64,000 nt of DNA from Bathymodiolus brooksi (Eukaryota; Mollusca; Bivalvia; Mytilida; Modiolidae). Under the pieces are notes generated by a model. The model worked only from the letters and a program-made list of their open reading frames with translations, had not been told where the DNA came from and did not search any database. Position 1 is the first letter of the stretch. Each line of letters starts with the position of its first letter. A program made the position numbers and the translations under genes. Positions 12,944 to 23,744 of this stretch are shown here, in pieces. Location of the stretch: positions 32,268,494-32,332,493 of the forward strand of contig OY804575.1 in the NCBI GenBank assembly GCA_963680875.1, in the 5' to 3' direction.

Positions 12944-13086
12944 AGTTATCTACGTGTCTACCCGTGGGCATTGAGATTGTACCACCCTTCAGCACCACTG
13001 TACAGCCTTCGGCCTCGCTTCAGGCTATACAGAAGTGCTCCAGGGTGGTACAATCTCAATTTCCACGGGTAGACACGTAGATAACT
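12944..13086. mobile_element. 143-bp hairpin element (MITE-like)
   Basis: Near-perfect palindrome. The left arm starts AGTTATCTACGTGTCTACCC and the right arm ends GGGTAGACACGTAGATAACT; both contain ATTGAGATTGTACCACCCT or its complement. The arms are about 66 bp with only a few mismatches around a loop of about 10 bases (CGGCCTCGCT). No clear target-site duplication could be fixed because the palindrome runs into AT-rich flanks. Confidence 0.85.
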
Positions 13087-13194
13087 AATAGTATCACATG
13101 ATACAAGTCTTATATAGAGAAAGTAATTTCGGTAGCACAAACATGGGTAGTAGAAAAAACAGGGTCAGGTTTGCTTTTGGTTGAGGTTCATTGT

Positions 13195-13435
13195 GTTTTG
13201 CGCCACATTAAACAATATTTCAGTTATGTCGTGGCGGTCAGTTTTATTGGTGGAGGAAACCGAAGTAACCGGAGAAAATCACTGACCTGTCGCAAGTCAC
13301 TGACAAACATTATCACATAAGGTCGTATCGAGTACATGTCGCCTAAGTGAGTTTCGAACTCACAACCTTAGTGGTGATAGGCACTGATTGCACCGGTAGT
13401 TGTAAATCCAAATACCATGCGACCACGACCGGTCA
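13195..13435 (-). mobile_element. tRNA-derived SINE, minus strand, well preserved
   Basis: The reverse complement reads GGTCGTGGTCGCATGG.., a B-box-like GTTGTGAGTTCGAAACTC, the body CGACAGGTCAGTG and TTCCTCCACCAATAAAACTG, and the tail CATAACTGAAATATTG. It is the best preserved minus-strand copy of the family in the window. It sits between EGF exons. Confidence 0.8.
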
Positions 13436-13554
13436 TTCGCATGATTGATTTTTCCCCCAATTTTAGGCAGATTTGTGTTCATGCTCACTTCCATTTAAAA
13501 TCCTGTTTATTAAACATAAACTCTAATATGATAGGAGAAATACTTCGATTTTAC

Positions 13555-13681
13555 TTTCAGCACATGTGTTTGTTTTCCACCCAGCATCACAATCCCCTCG
13601 TGGACACGTTGTTACATCCCACTCCATTTAAACAATGACATCTACTCTTGCATCCGTCACCAAAGGTACCTTTATCACACA
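13555..13681 (-). pseudogene. EGF-like exon B, broken by an 11-bp deletion
   Basis: A close duplicate of the intact exon at 15285-15422. It shares the acceptor context TTCTAATTACAG, the coding start CDKGTFGDGCKSRCHC and the block GNCDAGWK. The exon is 127 nt rather than 138 nt: 11 bases that would encode VNGQ are missing just after the codons for GCNN. The deletion shifts the frame, and a TGA follows within a few codons. The donor is GAAAGTAAAA rather than GAAGGTAAAG. Unless skipped by splicing, this exon ends the protein. Confidence is for the exon identity and the break. Confidence 0.82.
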
Positions 13682-13972
13682 CTGTAATTAGAATGCATAG
13701 CAATAATGAAAACATAATATACTTGTGTAGGAATGTAATAACAATAAACATTCAACTCAAAATAATACGATCATTGTAGACTCCGAAACTATTACAATTA
13801 TCAACGTGTAAGCGGAAAAGTTGATTTGAACAAAATTGTGCCTTTTATTTTCCAAACAGCTAGTGAAATTGTCAGTATTAACGAATTAGCCCCGAGATTG
13901 GAAATATCGGTCAGACTGACGTTCATCGTGTACACAATTAAACATTAATATATTGTATTCATTATTTAATAC

Positions 13973-14107
13973 CTTGATATCATTTGTCACTGTTCCATCC
14001 AGGTTTGCAGCCTTCTTTACATACACCAGTTACTGGGATACACTTTTCATGTTTACAATTACTACATGTATTCCAAGAGTTTCGTCCATATTTTCCCCGA
14101 GAACATG
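13973..14107 (-). pseudogene. EGF-like exon C with in-frame stop
   Basis: A 135-bp exon, phase 1-1, with acceptor GTTAG and donor GTATTA. It encodes CSRGKYGRNSWNTCSNC, then KHEKCIPVTGVCKEGCKP and GWNSDK, after which the final cysteine codon is replaced by TGA (13980-13982). The first conserved cysteine of the NC..TC pair is also lost (RNSWNTC). It is paralogous to the exon at 19046-19181. Dead as a coding module, or readable only if skipped. Confidence 0.8.
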
Positions 14108-14254
14108 CTAACAATAATCAACATTTATTAATAGAAACCACGAACATTGTTGATAAACGAGGATATAATGGACTGGGTCTGAAACTATTGTCTCCCAGTG
14201 GACCATCAATAACTCACAGCAAACGTTTGATATTTAGTAACGTAACTGTTGGAA

Positions 14255-14460
14255 GTTGAATAAGGGAAATAACAAAATTACCGAACTCCGAACAATCTTA
14301 CAAAGGGAAAGTCAAAACTCTTATGTATATAAATAGAAAAAATCAGTCAACAACCGGAAAACTGTGAAAACCGCAATGACCCTTACTTGGTACAGGCATT
14401 TCTAAAGAAATAGTGGGTTGAATCAGATTTTAAAGCGCCAAACCTCCCGTTTTCATTACG
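14255..14460. mobile_element. Short dispersed repeat, second copy at 29505-29640
   Basis: AATAACAAAATTACCGAACT, then CCGAACAATCTTACAAAGGG, then AGTCAACAACCGGAAAACTG, matching 29505-29640 almost base for base for about 135 bp. This copy runs further, with TAGTGGGTTGAATC. It is non-coding, and I recognise the type as a common bivalve interspersed repeat. Confidence 0.75.
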
Positions 14461-14509
14461 GCTCAAAGGTTTCGGCTATCACTATAACAGTATTTATAGC
14501 AATATAGCT

Positions 14510-14637
14510 GCAAGGATGGTGGCCTTCTTCATACACTCTGAACTCAACCACGTCTCGTCCTAATGGTGTACAATATTTTGAGTTTTCCCATACAACATAT
14601 TTCTTACAGTTTAGTCCATACCCCACGAGAGTTTGAG
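14510..14637 (-). pseudogene. Possible degenerate EGF-like exon
   Basis: The minus strand contains TCTCGTGGGGTATGGACT, comparable with the start of exon C (TCTCGGGGAAAATATGG), and in one frame reads YGLNCKKYVVWENSKYCTPL followed by a cysteine-poor tail ending EEGHHPCS. Spacing of YG.NC and KYC recalls an EGF module, but the initial CSRG lies in another frame and several cysteines are absent. It could be a decayed EGF exon or chance. Confidence 0.35.
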
Positions 14638-15144
14638 AAACACAAAAATAACTATAGGAAGCAAATGTATTATTGAAGAAAATTAGTGTTAATCATGCAC
14701 ACATTGACATGTTTTTTTTTCTTCTAAATTAATGGATTCACTGAAAAACATGAAGTACAAGTCTATACCACTGATCAGCAATATGCACTGGGGTGGTTTT
14801 CATGTTTAGAAGACCACTAACTTAGGATATGACAAAATCTTCCGAAGCACCTTTTGAAAGGGATGATTAGACGATTCTTGACTTAATAGTTGAATTAGTT
14901 TAATAAAATATTACATATTGGAAAAGACCTGATTAATAACCAATGTCACATTTTAGGTGTCATATTATATAGAAAAAGTAATATCGGCAAAAAAAACACG
15001 AGTTGTACAAAAGAAGTGTTAGTGAATATATTAATCTTGTATGATTACTTTATCAGTTTTTGATAATTATTAAGTGTAAAACAATAAATGTAACATATAT
15101 CTCTTAAAAGAACCAATTCCATAGGAGAAATAACTTAATTATAC

Positions 15145-15258
15145 TTTCAGAACATGTGTATGGTTTCCATCCAGAATCACACTCCCCAGGTGGACAATGT
15201 TCGTTCACGTTGCTACAGCTGGCTCCATTTAAACAATACCATATACTCCTACATCCTT
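15145..15258 (-). pseudogene. Partial duplicate of EGF exon D (exon D')
   Basis: A 114-nt copy lying 26 nt after the end of exon D on the minus strand. It lacks the first 24 or so bases (the CDKGTFG part) but keeps the frame: EGCRSIWYCLNGASC then SNVNEHCPPGECDSGWKPYT. An AG (15259-15260) sits exactly at its start and a GT at its end, phase 1. However, an intron of only 26 nt before it is too short for normal splicing, so it is probably unused or replaces exon D by alternative donor choice. Confidence 0.65.
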
Positions 15259-15284
15259 CTAATATGATAGAGGAAACACTTTAC

Positions 15285-15422
15285 CTTCAGAACATGTGTT
15301 TGGTTTCCATCCAGCATCACAATTCCCACGTGGACACTGTCCGTTCACGTTGTTACATCCCACTCCATTTAAGCAATGACATCTACTCCTACATCCTTCA
15401 CCAAAGGTACCTTTATCACACG
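15285..15422 (-). CDS. EGF-like exon D of FTP/multi-EGF protein
   Basis: Intact 138-bp exon with acceptor ATTACAG and donor GTAAAG, phase 1-1. It encodes CDKGTFGEGCRSRCHCLNG, then VGCNNVNGQCPRGNCDAG and WKPNTCSEG. All eight half-cystines of a MEGF/laminin-like EGF module are present. It is the reference for the broken copy at 13555 and the partial copy at 15145, so this part of the gene has grown by exon duplication. In bivalves such modules occur in multi-EGF receptors and in receptor tyrosine phosphatase ectodomains; which applies here cannot be told from the window. Confidence 0.85.
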
Positions 15423-15586
15423 CTGTAATTAGAAAGCATAGTAATAATGACAAATAAACCATTTGTGAATGAAAATAATAACCACAATAATAAAATCAGT
15501 GTCCACTCTGAAGATATCGAAAACATTAGATGCTCAAACAAATGACGGCCACTTATTTATCAAACAGTCAAAAACGATATCCATAC

Positions 15587-15702
15587 CGCTGATAAACATT
15601 AAAAACAATTATAAACCACTGATACACATTAAACACACATCTATAACACTGATCAACAATAAAAACAATTATAAACCACTGATTCACATTAAACACACAT
15701 CT
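15587..15702. repeat. Two-unit direct repeat of about 66 bp
   Basis: AAAAACAATTATAAACCACT followed by GAT.CACATTAAACACACATCT occurs twice in tandem, separated by ATAACACTGATCAACAAT. Confidence 0.8.
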
Positions 15703-15985
15703 TAGTAGCTTTCCTGTTAGCAGGAACCCTCTTTCAAGGAAAGGTACCACAAGCTCTGTAATATTGTAACAACTGAAAGGGATATACATCCATATGTAGG
15801 TAGTGCTGGAATGTTGTTACATACAAAGGCAAGTTCATAATCGGAAGATTAAAATCATCTGCTTTGTCGTAAAGGTTCGTTCTTAACCGACCCTCACTGT
15901 CAATTTCTAGGTGTATGTCAACATATAAAGCTGATCTTATTGTATATGGTGGTATCCCTTATGCTCATTGAGATAGATCCGATGC
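15703..15985 (-). pseudogene. Reverse transcriptase fragment of a bivalve-type retroelement (family RTx)
   Basis: On the minus strand, pieces in shifting frames read YVDIHLEIDSEGRLRTNLYD, then KADDFNLPIMN, and towards 15720 ERGFLLTGKLL. The same protein signature appears at 20160-20440, with the same order down to a GLLLTTKLL block. I recognise it as a reverse transcriptase frequent in bivalve genomes; the class (LINE or Penelope-like) is not settled here. Frameshifts make it a dead copy. Confidence 0.7.
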
Positions 15986-16672
15986 AAATAATCACTCACA
16001 CATCTAATAAATATTTAGTGAAAGGACATCATCTATACAGCGGAATGTGAAATCAAAAGATCGGGTTAGCTTTTTTTCGCTTCCTGGAGAAGCCCGTGTT
16101 TGAGGTCTGTCGTATACGAATAAAGAAAGATGCTGGCGAGAATAGGAGCACAATTTGGTACACATATGAATGGCGACTGTCTGTTGAAATATACGACCGA
16201 AAAACATACCAACTATGTTGTTTGTTAAAAACTTGAACAATTTGATAATATCAATTTCAGAGAACTTTTTGAAAGAATGTTTTTTCCGCAAAAAAATATA
16301 TTTCCCTTTCTAGGCAAGGTATTTGGATCTACGTTGGCAATTATTTTCTATGAAGCACAGGAAAACTTATTATATTACTCAGCATTATAGCTTAGAATAG
16401 GGAATAGTTGTGTAGAGGGTGGAGAAGTCAAATTATTTAATGCTATTTCACGTGGAGATGGACCTTAATGTACTGTAACCTATATTTAGCTTTTTCAGAA
16501 TCTAAGTTTCGATTCTCGAACACATGACTAAGTAATTTCCAAGATAAGGGTAGACACATGTTCACACATTCCCAATAAGAACAGGTTTTGAAGTAGGGCA
16601 TCAATCAAGACACAGTCCATCAGCTGTAGGCTATTGATAGTATAAAGCCTGTTCTATACACTACTAACTTAC

Positions 16673-16804
16673 GCTTATAACATTTTCGGCCTTTCCATCC
16701 TGGTAAGCAGTTAGTACAGTCACCATTGAATCTGCTGCAATTGTTTCCTTCACATTTCCCACACTTTGTCAAACATCTCGGTCCATACTATCCAGTATTA
16801 CATT
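16673..16804 (-). pseudogene. EGF-like exon E with in-frame stop
   Basis: A 132-bp exon, phase 1-1, with acceptor TTGTAG and a strong donor GTAAGTTA. It reads CNTG, stop, YGPRCLTKCGKCEGNNCSR, then FNGDCTNCLPGWKGRKCYK. The stop (TAG at 16788-16790) stands at the fifth residue, a position usually taken by a polar residue. The rest of the module is intact with all cysteines. A single base separates this exon from a coding state, so either it died recently or the base is an assembly error or a variant. Confidence 0.8.
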
Positions 16805-19040
16805 CTACAAATCATAGGAGCATAATCCAGGAACATAGAAGGCATATGGTGCAAATTCGACATTAACGTGTGTATTGTGATTACAGAGATTGCGTAATAC
16901 ACAGAAATACCACACTGTTGGAACACTTCCAAAACCCAATATACACATCGTAAATACAGAGATAATATCGATATGCCTTACACATATACATGACCGCTCA
17001 CATTCCTGGCTTGGTGCAAACATTTCAATGAAGAGTGACGGGGTTAAATCAGTTTTATATGTCCAATCAACCCCTCTTATTAACATGATGCGGTCATGCA
17101 AGTGTTCTCCGTCTGAGTAAAGTGTCAATACTCGCAAATAGCAGGGTGAGCAGCGTTGCTATGACAAACGTTCAATTCTTGAACTTATACATATAACATT
17201 TAATCTTCGTGACACAGACTTTGGCATATCGTGACGTGACATCTGCTCGGTTATGCAATAACGTCGGTCACTTACTTTGATTTACAATTCTGGCTCAGCA
17301 CGAGACCAATGCCGTCATTCTGTATATTCATAGCATAGATATAAACACCGAGGGGATTCTATTCAACGTCAAAGTTACAAGATGAGATTAAAACAGAGAA
17401 GTTTGAATTGAATAAATTCCATGCAAGTAAAAAAGAACCTTTTTACTAATGTCTTTTTTTCCTGATCATTATGCTTGTTAAATATGCTTCCATCGACGGT
17501 ATTCCCCAAGCATTTTTATCTTTCCGGTTTGTTGACATAATCATCATCACAGTTCATGACCGTTTCTGGAATGTCGGCCAAGCAAATTGTATTTTAAAAT
17601 ACTTTGAAAATATGATGATTGATCATTCAGATTCCACCATTTTCTAGAAAATGGCCGATTTTACCGGGAAAATACATACAAGTGCTCTCCATTAGTCACA
17701 AAATGGCAGATTATTTTGCATTTCCACTGCTGTTTTAATAACAAATATACCCCTTACTTCTTGGGGTAATGAAATGAAATTCACAGAGAAGATAGAAAAA
17801 GATTTAATTTAACAGCAGTAATAAAAATTAATAGCATAAATTGAACAGAAAAATAAATTACACCAGTCAGTTAAAAAAAACTGTTATTATTACAAATAAC
17901 ATCAACACAACTGTATTGTTACCACTCTGTGATAATAAATGTGATTAAAATAAATTGAAATCGGTCGTTAATTGTTTTACAAAAATATGGCAGAATGTAG
18001 TCAGTCTAATAGATTGCATTGACAAAAGCAAAACACCAAATTCACTGGATTAAATACTTTATTATATGGGTAAGCAAGTTTAATATTTGCATCAAATAAT
18101 TGATTTTTAATACTTCAATTTCAAACTATGTAAACAATTACACTGAAAAAGCTAAAATACTGCACTTTCTTAATCTGGTTTACTTTTTAAGCTTGGTTGG
18201 CCTATGACAAAATCATGTGTTTTATTGAACTTTGACCGGCTTTATGTGACGTAATAGGACGCCATTTGGAAAAAGGGTAGTAAACAAATATGGGTCAGTG
18301 TGTTATTATTATCGATCTTTTTTCCATGGAACCTTACACATGTGAGCAAGAATAGATGAGGAACATAATTAAAAAGAAAAAAATGTTTACTTTTCAAACA
18401 TGAAAAAAATAATCAAACATTATCCAATGACTGACCGACTTATTGTCATACGAGAATATATATAATATTAGTTTTAATAAATAGAGCCGATGACCTCAAC
18501 CATCATTTAAATATCAGACACAAGACCATCGTAAGACATAAATTAGGGAAACAATAGTCAACTTTGAACCAAAATATAATTCTCAATACCATATTTCGTC
18601 ATCTATACGGAAGTGACGGAATACACTTCAACAAGTTGTTAATATTATCCGATTTTTTTTTGAAAGTTAAGATTCGAGAATTCTTGATATACTAGTTGAA
18701 TTCCTTAAATATAATGTGATCGAGTGGGAAAGACATGAGTATGGTATTTATAAAGAAGATATCAAGACTTGCTAACTGTTTTTGTTATTCACTACCTTGC
18801 TTTATACACTAGTACATATGACTTCTAAGTTTAGCTTAAATCCACACTTAATACCCTTTCTCATTTTGCTTTGATATGTCATAAATCTTTGAAGTCATCT
18901 TCAGATAAAAACTTTTTAGAATATATATGGAACTGTTAATATCATGCTATTTATTTTTTGTATTTCTTAATTCACAAAATACATTTTTGTGTTATTTCTT
19001 GAGAAGAAAATATACCATTAATATATAGAATACAAAATTT
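16805..19040. other. No recognisable gene
   Basis: Probably intron of the minus-strand gene. It contains a stray half unit of the 47-bp satellite near 16905 (ATACCACACTGTTGGAACA). The open frames around 16805-17137 are chance. Confidence 0.5.
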
Positions 19041-19045
19041 AATAC

Positions 19046-19181
19046 CTTGATTACACGTGTCACCCTTCCATCCATGTCTACAGTCGTATTTACATACACC
19101 AGTTACTGGGGAACAAATCTGATATTGACAATTACTGCATGTTTCACTACAGTTGTTTCCATAACTTCCCCCGAGGACATG
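19046..19181 (-). pseudogene. EGF-like exon F with +1 frameshift
   Basis: 136 nt against 135 nt in its paralogue exon C, with the same acceptor (GATTAG) and donor (GTATTAAA). The extra base is in a run of five C on the plus strand (19168-19172, G5 on the coding strand), where exon C has four. After this point the frame is otherwise intact, reading NNCSETCSNC, QICSPVTGVCKYDC and GWKGDTCNQ, with every conserved cysteine present. This pattern suggests either very recent damage or a homopolymer miscall. Confidence 0.8.
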
Positions 19182-19254
19182 CTAATCATCCCAAAATAAT
19201 ACAGAAAACAAACATATTACTGGTAAAAACTGTTGTTTTATAAACAAAATAATT

Positions 19255-19800
19255 ATTAGTCCCGAGGATATCTCCGTCATGGTTTATTAGATAAATTTAC
19301 AACTAAAGTTTACAGTTCCTAAATAATGTAAAAGAAAGTTCATAATAGAAATGATTAGTCCCGCGGATATCCACATCTAGTAGTCAGTGTTTCGGCACTC
19401 ACATGGTTTATTAGATAAATTTATAACTGTTTAAAAGTTTATAATTTCTAAATAATGTAATCATGGTTCGTCTCCGTCATGCATAGGTGATTTTAGCCAA
19501 TTTTGGCTATCCTGTTTTGGCCCTTTTATTGTTCGCCCTCCCAAAGACTTTTTTAATCATTTAGCTTTCCAATCTTTTGTTCTTGAACGTACCTGATCAA
19601 GGTTATTCCAGATAAGTGTCGTGGGCACTGAATTTGATATCTACCTTTTATTAATATCATTTGATCGATATCACTACTGGTGGACTAGTAGTCACCGAAT
19701 GTATCAGCCGTCCAGTAGTCGAGTAGTCAGAGTTTTGACACTTACGTGGTTCATAAGATATATGTATCATTAAAATATAAAAACAGTTACCAAATAATAG
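19255..19800 (+). mobile_element. Dispersed repeat R1, copy with uninterrupted core
   Basis: Contains CTCCGTCATGCATAGGTG, then TTTTAGCCAATTTTGGC.., TAGCTTTCCAATCTTTTG and GGTTATTCCAGATAA. Local duplication of GATTAGTCCCG..GGATATC with GTTTATTAGATAAATTTA makes its left part repetitive. This copy shows what the R1 copy at 1020-2440 looked like before the foldback element landed. Confidence 0.75.
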
Positions 19801-19829
19801 AAGAAGAGTTGAAAGATACCAAAGGGGTA

Positions 19830-20440
19830 ATCAAAATTCGTATATCGAAGAACAGACAACACAATGACCAAAAGACAAACAACGATCTACAAACATACAC
19901 ATCACACTAAAGATCGAGTAACACGAAACCGATGGTGAAATCAAGTGCTCCGGCAGTGTAAGCAGTTCCTGCTCCACTAGTTAATTTAGTTAAACATCCG
20001 GTGATAAGTCATGAATGAGGAAAGGACCGGTAAGTGTTTACGGTAAGTGGAACATATCCGTGGTCATTCGGACACCTATATTCTATAATGGTTAACCAAA
20101 TCATGGTGGCTCCGTAAAACCTTCGAAGTGGTGACTTCAACTAAACCAAGAGAAGCCCTTGGTTTAGTAGCTTCGTTGTTAGCAGCAACCCTCTATCAAG
20201 GAAATCCTGATAGGAACCACCAGCTCTGGAATATCGTATCAACTGAGAGATATATACTATATATGCAGAAATGTTGCTACATATAAATGGAAAGTTCACA
20301 ATGGGAAAATTTAAATCATCTATATTGTCGTAAAGTTTCGTTCTTAACCGTCAATTCCGAGATGTAAGTCAATGAATGAAATAGACCTATCTGTTGTATC
20401 CTTTATTTCAAGTTCAATGGGATAGATGCGATCAACGAAA
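19830..20440 (-). pseudogene. RTx reverse transcriptase fragment with its 3' region
   Basis: Minus strand at 20160-20440 reads DRIYPIELEIKDTTDRSISF, then DLHLGID, and after a frameshift NIDDLNFPIVNFPF, SQLIRYSRAGGSYQDFLDRG and LLLTTKLL. The part at 19830-20160 is the downstream region shared with other copies (AGTGCTCCGGCAG, GCAGTTCCTGCTCCACTAG). A stop follows LHLGIDG, so the copy is dead. Confidence 0.75.
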
Positions 20441-20454
20441 TTATTATTAAATGT

Positions 20455-20680
20455 ACCTCCCGCCTCCCTCAGGCGTAGTTGATCTTAGCGCTTTTGCTTA
20501 TTCTGTTTCGACCCTTTTATTGTTCTAGCTTCATCGAATATCTTTTTAATTATTTGGCTTTCGAATCGTTTGATTTTGAGTGTACTTGGTGAATTATATT
20601 ACAGAAACGTGTCGCCTGCACTAAGTTGTGATGTCTTTCGGGACAAAAAGCTTTAAGAATTTGTTTACTCTATATATGTC
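20455..20680 (+). mobile_element. Dispersed repeat R1 fragment
   Basis: CCTCAGGCGTAGTTGATCTT, TAATTATTTGGCTTTCGAAT and ATTACAGAAACGTGTCGCC match the R1 core in order. Confidence 0.7.
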
Positions 20681-20918
20681 CGAGTTTCGGTATATGCATA
20701 GAGGAATGTGATCAATTTACTGTATCATGCAACTTACCACCGCATAAAATAACAAAATAACACTATTCATTTCTATGATAAATAAGCTTATTATGTTTCA
20801 GCTGATGTATTAACAGCATGTTGGAATCTGATTGACATCATTTGTTTTTGGCAATTTTTTTCAAAATAATGTGCATTGAATTAATATTGGTACCTTGTAT
20901 GACAACAAATACACTTAC

Positions 20919-21050
20919 TGTACGAGCATCTTTCTCCTTGATATCCAGGTGCACACACACAATTACCAGTCCATATGTCACACGTTGTGTCAATGCAGTG
21001 TGCAGAACAGGCATTGACACATGTATGTCCATGCCTTCCCAAGATGCAAC
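20919..21050 (-). CDS. EGF-like exon G of FTP/multi-EGF protein
   Basis: Intact 132-bp exon with acceptor TTGATAG and donor GTAAGTG, phase 1-1. It encodes CILGRHGHTCVNACSAHCID, then TTCDIWTGNCVCAPGYQGERCSY. The cysteine pattern matches the EGF modules to the left, with the more canonical CVCAPGYQGERC end of MEGF proteins. It lies between the FTP exon at 23177-23392 and the decayed EGF exons, so in transcription order it is the first EGF module seen after the lectin domain. Confidence 0.83.
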
Positions 21051-22190
21051 CTATCAAAAGATAAACTTTCTATCATGATATCATTTGTTTAAATCTTGAC
21101 AAATAATTACAATTTTTAATTAAATTGACTAGTTTGCCTATTCTTTATCACATCATATTCAATGCCCAAATCATGATACATATAACGTAGTTTGCTTGAT
21201 AGACACAGAAATATATACTAGAGAATCACCGGGTCTTGTATCTCGTACCTAGTAAAAACTATTTAGGAGGTTTATTGATTTATTGCTTATTGTTAGATTT
21301 TGATACTTTAGGACCTTTATTAGATATTAGGACATTCATTAAAATAAAATTTAATCTTTATATAATTATCTCTATGCTGTTTCATGCCATATACGATCCT
21401 ATTATTTTTAGTTTAATTTACCCATTACATATGTAAGTGTAAGTGTATAATATTACAAACAAATACAATTTTTAATTTAGTATCTTTCTTTTGTAGGCCA
21501 GTACACAGGTAAATGTGCTCCTAGAAGGTGTACAACAGCAATGCAAAAGTAAATTAACAAGTGCAATTATAGAATTATACAATTTTAGCCGTTTGATAAG
21601 GTCAATGTTTGCTTTTATCGACCAGAAAAAAGTATATTGTGTGAGGACGAAGTCCGAGGCCAATATGCGTTCGTCGCTCGATAAAACCTGCATTGACCAA
21701 TGTAAAAAGATTACGTTGTTTTAATATGAAATCATATTATTTAAAAGTTTTAATTTGATAATCTCTGATATCATTCATATTCAAGAGAAGAAAAATGTTA
21801 TAGAAAAGTACCATTAAATTTACAACATTTATAAAGCCTCAGTAAATGTGGCTCTATTAGCGTTAAATGATACAACATTCACCAAAAGGTCATTGCACTT
21901 ATTATAAGTGGCAAATCGGATGCCGTATTTCTTTATATCAACAATGCTGTTAACCGAATTGTGGAAGAAAATTAGATTTTTTACGAATTTCAGACAAGTA
22001 TCAAATAAAAAACTAGGTTGGGGTGGTCATCGTTTTAGATTTTTGTGTTTGTTTTTTTTTTTTTTTTTTTTTTGTCTTTTTGTTTTGTAAAAACGAACCG
22101 AACATCCTTCTTATGCGGGAATCGTATCGGATATGACAGCACGGAACAAAGCACGTAAATACACATAATAGGAGAGCGAACAAAGGCTAA
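21051..22190. other. No recognisable gene; imperfect palindrome near 21590-21690
   Basis: AT-rich. GGTCAATGTTTGCTTTTATCGA and its near complement TCGATAAAACCTGCATTGACC face each other around 21600-21690 and suggest a degraded hairpin element. A T-run of about 25 bases lies near 22048-22072. Confidence 0.5.
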
Positions 22191-22194
22191 AAAA

Positions 22195-22290
22195 GTGAGC
22201 AACACGGACCAACACCAAGAAAACCGGGGATGAACTCAGTTGCTCGCGAAGGGTAAGCAGTTATTGTCTCTAATAAGACACCCGCCATGT
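22195..22290 (-). mobile_element. RTx 3'-region fragment
   Basis: Weak match to the RTx downstream region: GGATGAACTCAGTTGCTCGC.. followed by GGGTAAGCAGTTATTG and ACACCCGCCATGTTA, with the same word order as 19930-19990 and 24690-24760. Confidence 0.5.
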
Positions 22291-22300
22291 TAGTCATATA

Positions 22301-23086
22301 TGTATATGTTATCTGGAAGTGAATTGATTGATACCTAAAATATCAGCCTGCAGAGGCAGAATATGAAGTTTGGTGGCGAGTGAGCGAAGCGAACGAATCA
22401 CACACTTCATATTCTGTCGAGCAGGCTGATATTTTTCAGTGTCATTCATATTCACATTCAGATGACATGTTTATCATCCTTAGATCAAACATAAACACGG
22501 ATATATCTATATTTGTATTTTCGCGGGAAAAATCACATGATTCCAAATATTCAAAATACGCTTCCCCAAAGCTTAGTTCATAAGTAGTTTGTAAATATAC
22601 CATTCATTTTTTCAGGTTTAAATAAATGTCAAGATTGTTGAATTTTTCCTTTAATGGTGATATTAATTATTTTTTTATTACAAACATCAAAGACGGCAAT
22701 TCACCGGTTTTGTTTACCAATGCCGTTCCGATTTAGAAAACATAAAGGTCACGACCTCGCTTATGACATAACAATGATGACGTCTCAGCAGAGGTTATCA
22801 AGAATTGTGACAAGTACATTTTTGTAGGACGATGTTTGTTGATATAGCTGACACGACAGTTCCTAATTTGATATATGTTTAAAAAATAAAATGTTTACTA
22901 GCTAATGGTCTTGCGGAATTTTATTTACTTTTGTCATCTTCACAGGAATTATCGTTTAAATGTTGGGAGAACTTGGTGATAACTCCTGCTCACTGTTGAT
23001 AAGTCCAGCTCAGCTCACGCGAACTTTGATACGGGTTTTGCTTATGGATTCAACAGGTAGATATAGCAGTAGGGAAGGATGATAAT
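22301..23086. mobile_element. Repeat R2, copy 1 (786 bp)
   Basis: Aligns end to end with 53677-54444, from TGTATATGTTATCTGG to GGAAGGATGATAAT. It contains an internal palindrome (22345-22435): GCAGAATATGAAGT facing ACTTCATATTCTGTCGAGCA around GGCGAGTGAGCGAAGCGAAC. It has no coding frame and no obvious terminal inverted repeats. Ends are defined by comparing the two copies. Confidence 0.82.
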
Positions 23087-23176
23087 ATATGATATTATAA
23101 TAACGTTTTGCTTTTGTCATATTGAAGCTTAGAAAAAGATTTCCAACAATATCAAACAGTCAATATTAAATCTTAC

Positions 23177-23392
23177 CATACACTTCAACCTCACAAAGTT
23201 CAATGATAGCATGTGCTCTGTACCGTTCATTATAGATCACTACATATCGTCCAGGATAGTCACATGTTATATTCTGTAGTGTGCTTGGGTAACCTGTTTG
23301 TTGGTCATAATAGCACAAATGTCCCATGTTTGGATGTTCCCCATCAAATGTATCTGTTATGTAGATATGAAAACCACGAAATCTATCAGCTC
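23177..23392 (-). CDS. Fucolectin/tachylectin-4-like (FTP) domain, C-terminal exon
   Basis: Intact 216-bp exon, acceptor TTGTAG, donor GTAAGA, phase 1-1. It encodes ADRFRGFHIYITDTFDGEHP, NMGHLCYYDQQTGYPST, NITCDYPGRYVVIYNERY and IIELCEVEVYG. The RFRGFHIYI start, the C....GRYVVIYN block and the LCEVEVYG end are the C-terminal half of the eel-fucolectin/tachylectin-4/pentraxin-1 domain (F5/8 type C fold), which binds fucose and calcium outside the cell. The N-terminal half is the exon at 26928-27133. In animals this domain often precedes EGF arrays in secreted or receptor proteins, as here. Confidence 0.85.
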
Positions 23393-23744
23393 CTACAATG
23401 TAAAGCAAATAACTAAATATTAACATTTGTGTGATTTTTAAGAGTTTTTCTATTATTATAGCAACGCAAATATCATTGAAAACTTGTAATTCAAACTGCC
23501 ACACAATAAACTCGGTGTTAACATGAACATATAAAAACTTCGCAATTCCTGGAAGAAATCATTTTTAACAGGTTAATATTTTAAATGCACCAGATATATG
23601 CTATTTCATCGGGCCTTGCTAAACACGGCACTTAATAGTTCTCTAGATCGTGATATAAAATTGATTGATATACGGGTGTATTGGCTTTCTACTTCCTTTT
23701 TTGTTTTAGAAAAAATATATTTGTCTCAATTTGGTGACATTATT

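Noticed and set aside
16805..17137. 110-codon minus-strand frame beside EGF exon E
   Set aside because: No cysteine pattern, and it overlaps the stray 47-bp satellite half unit (the VPTVWY residues come from it).
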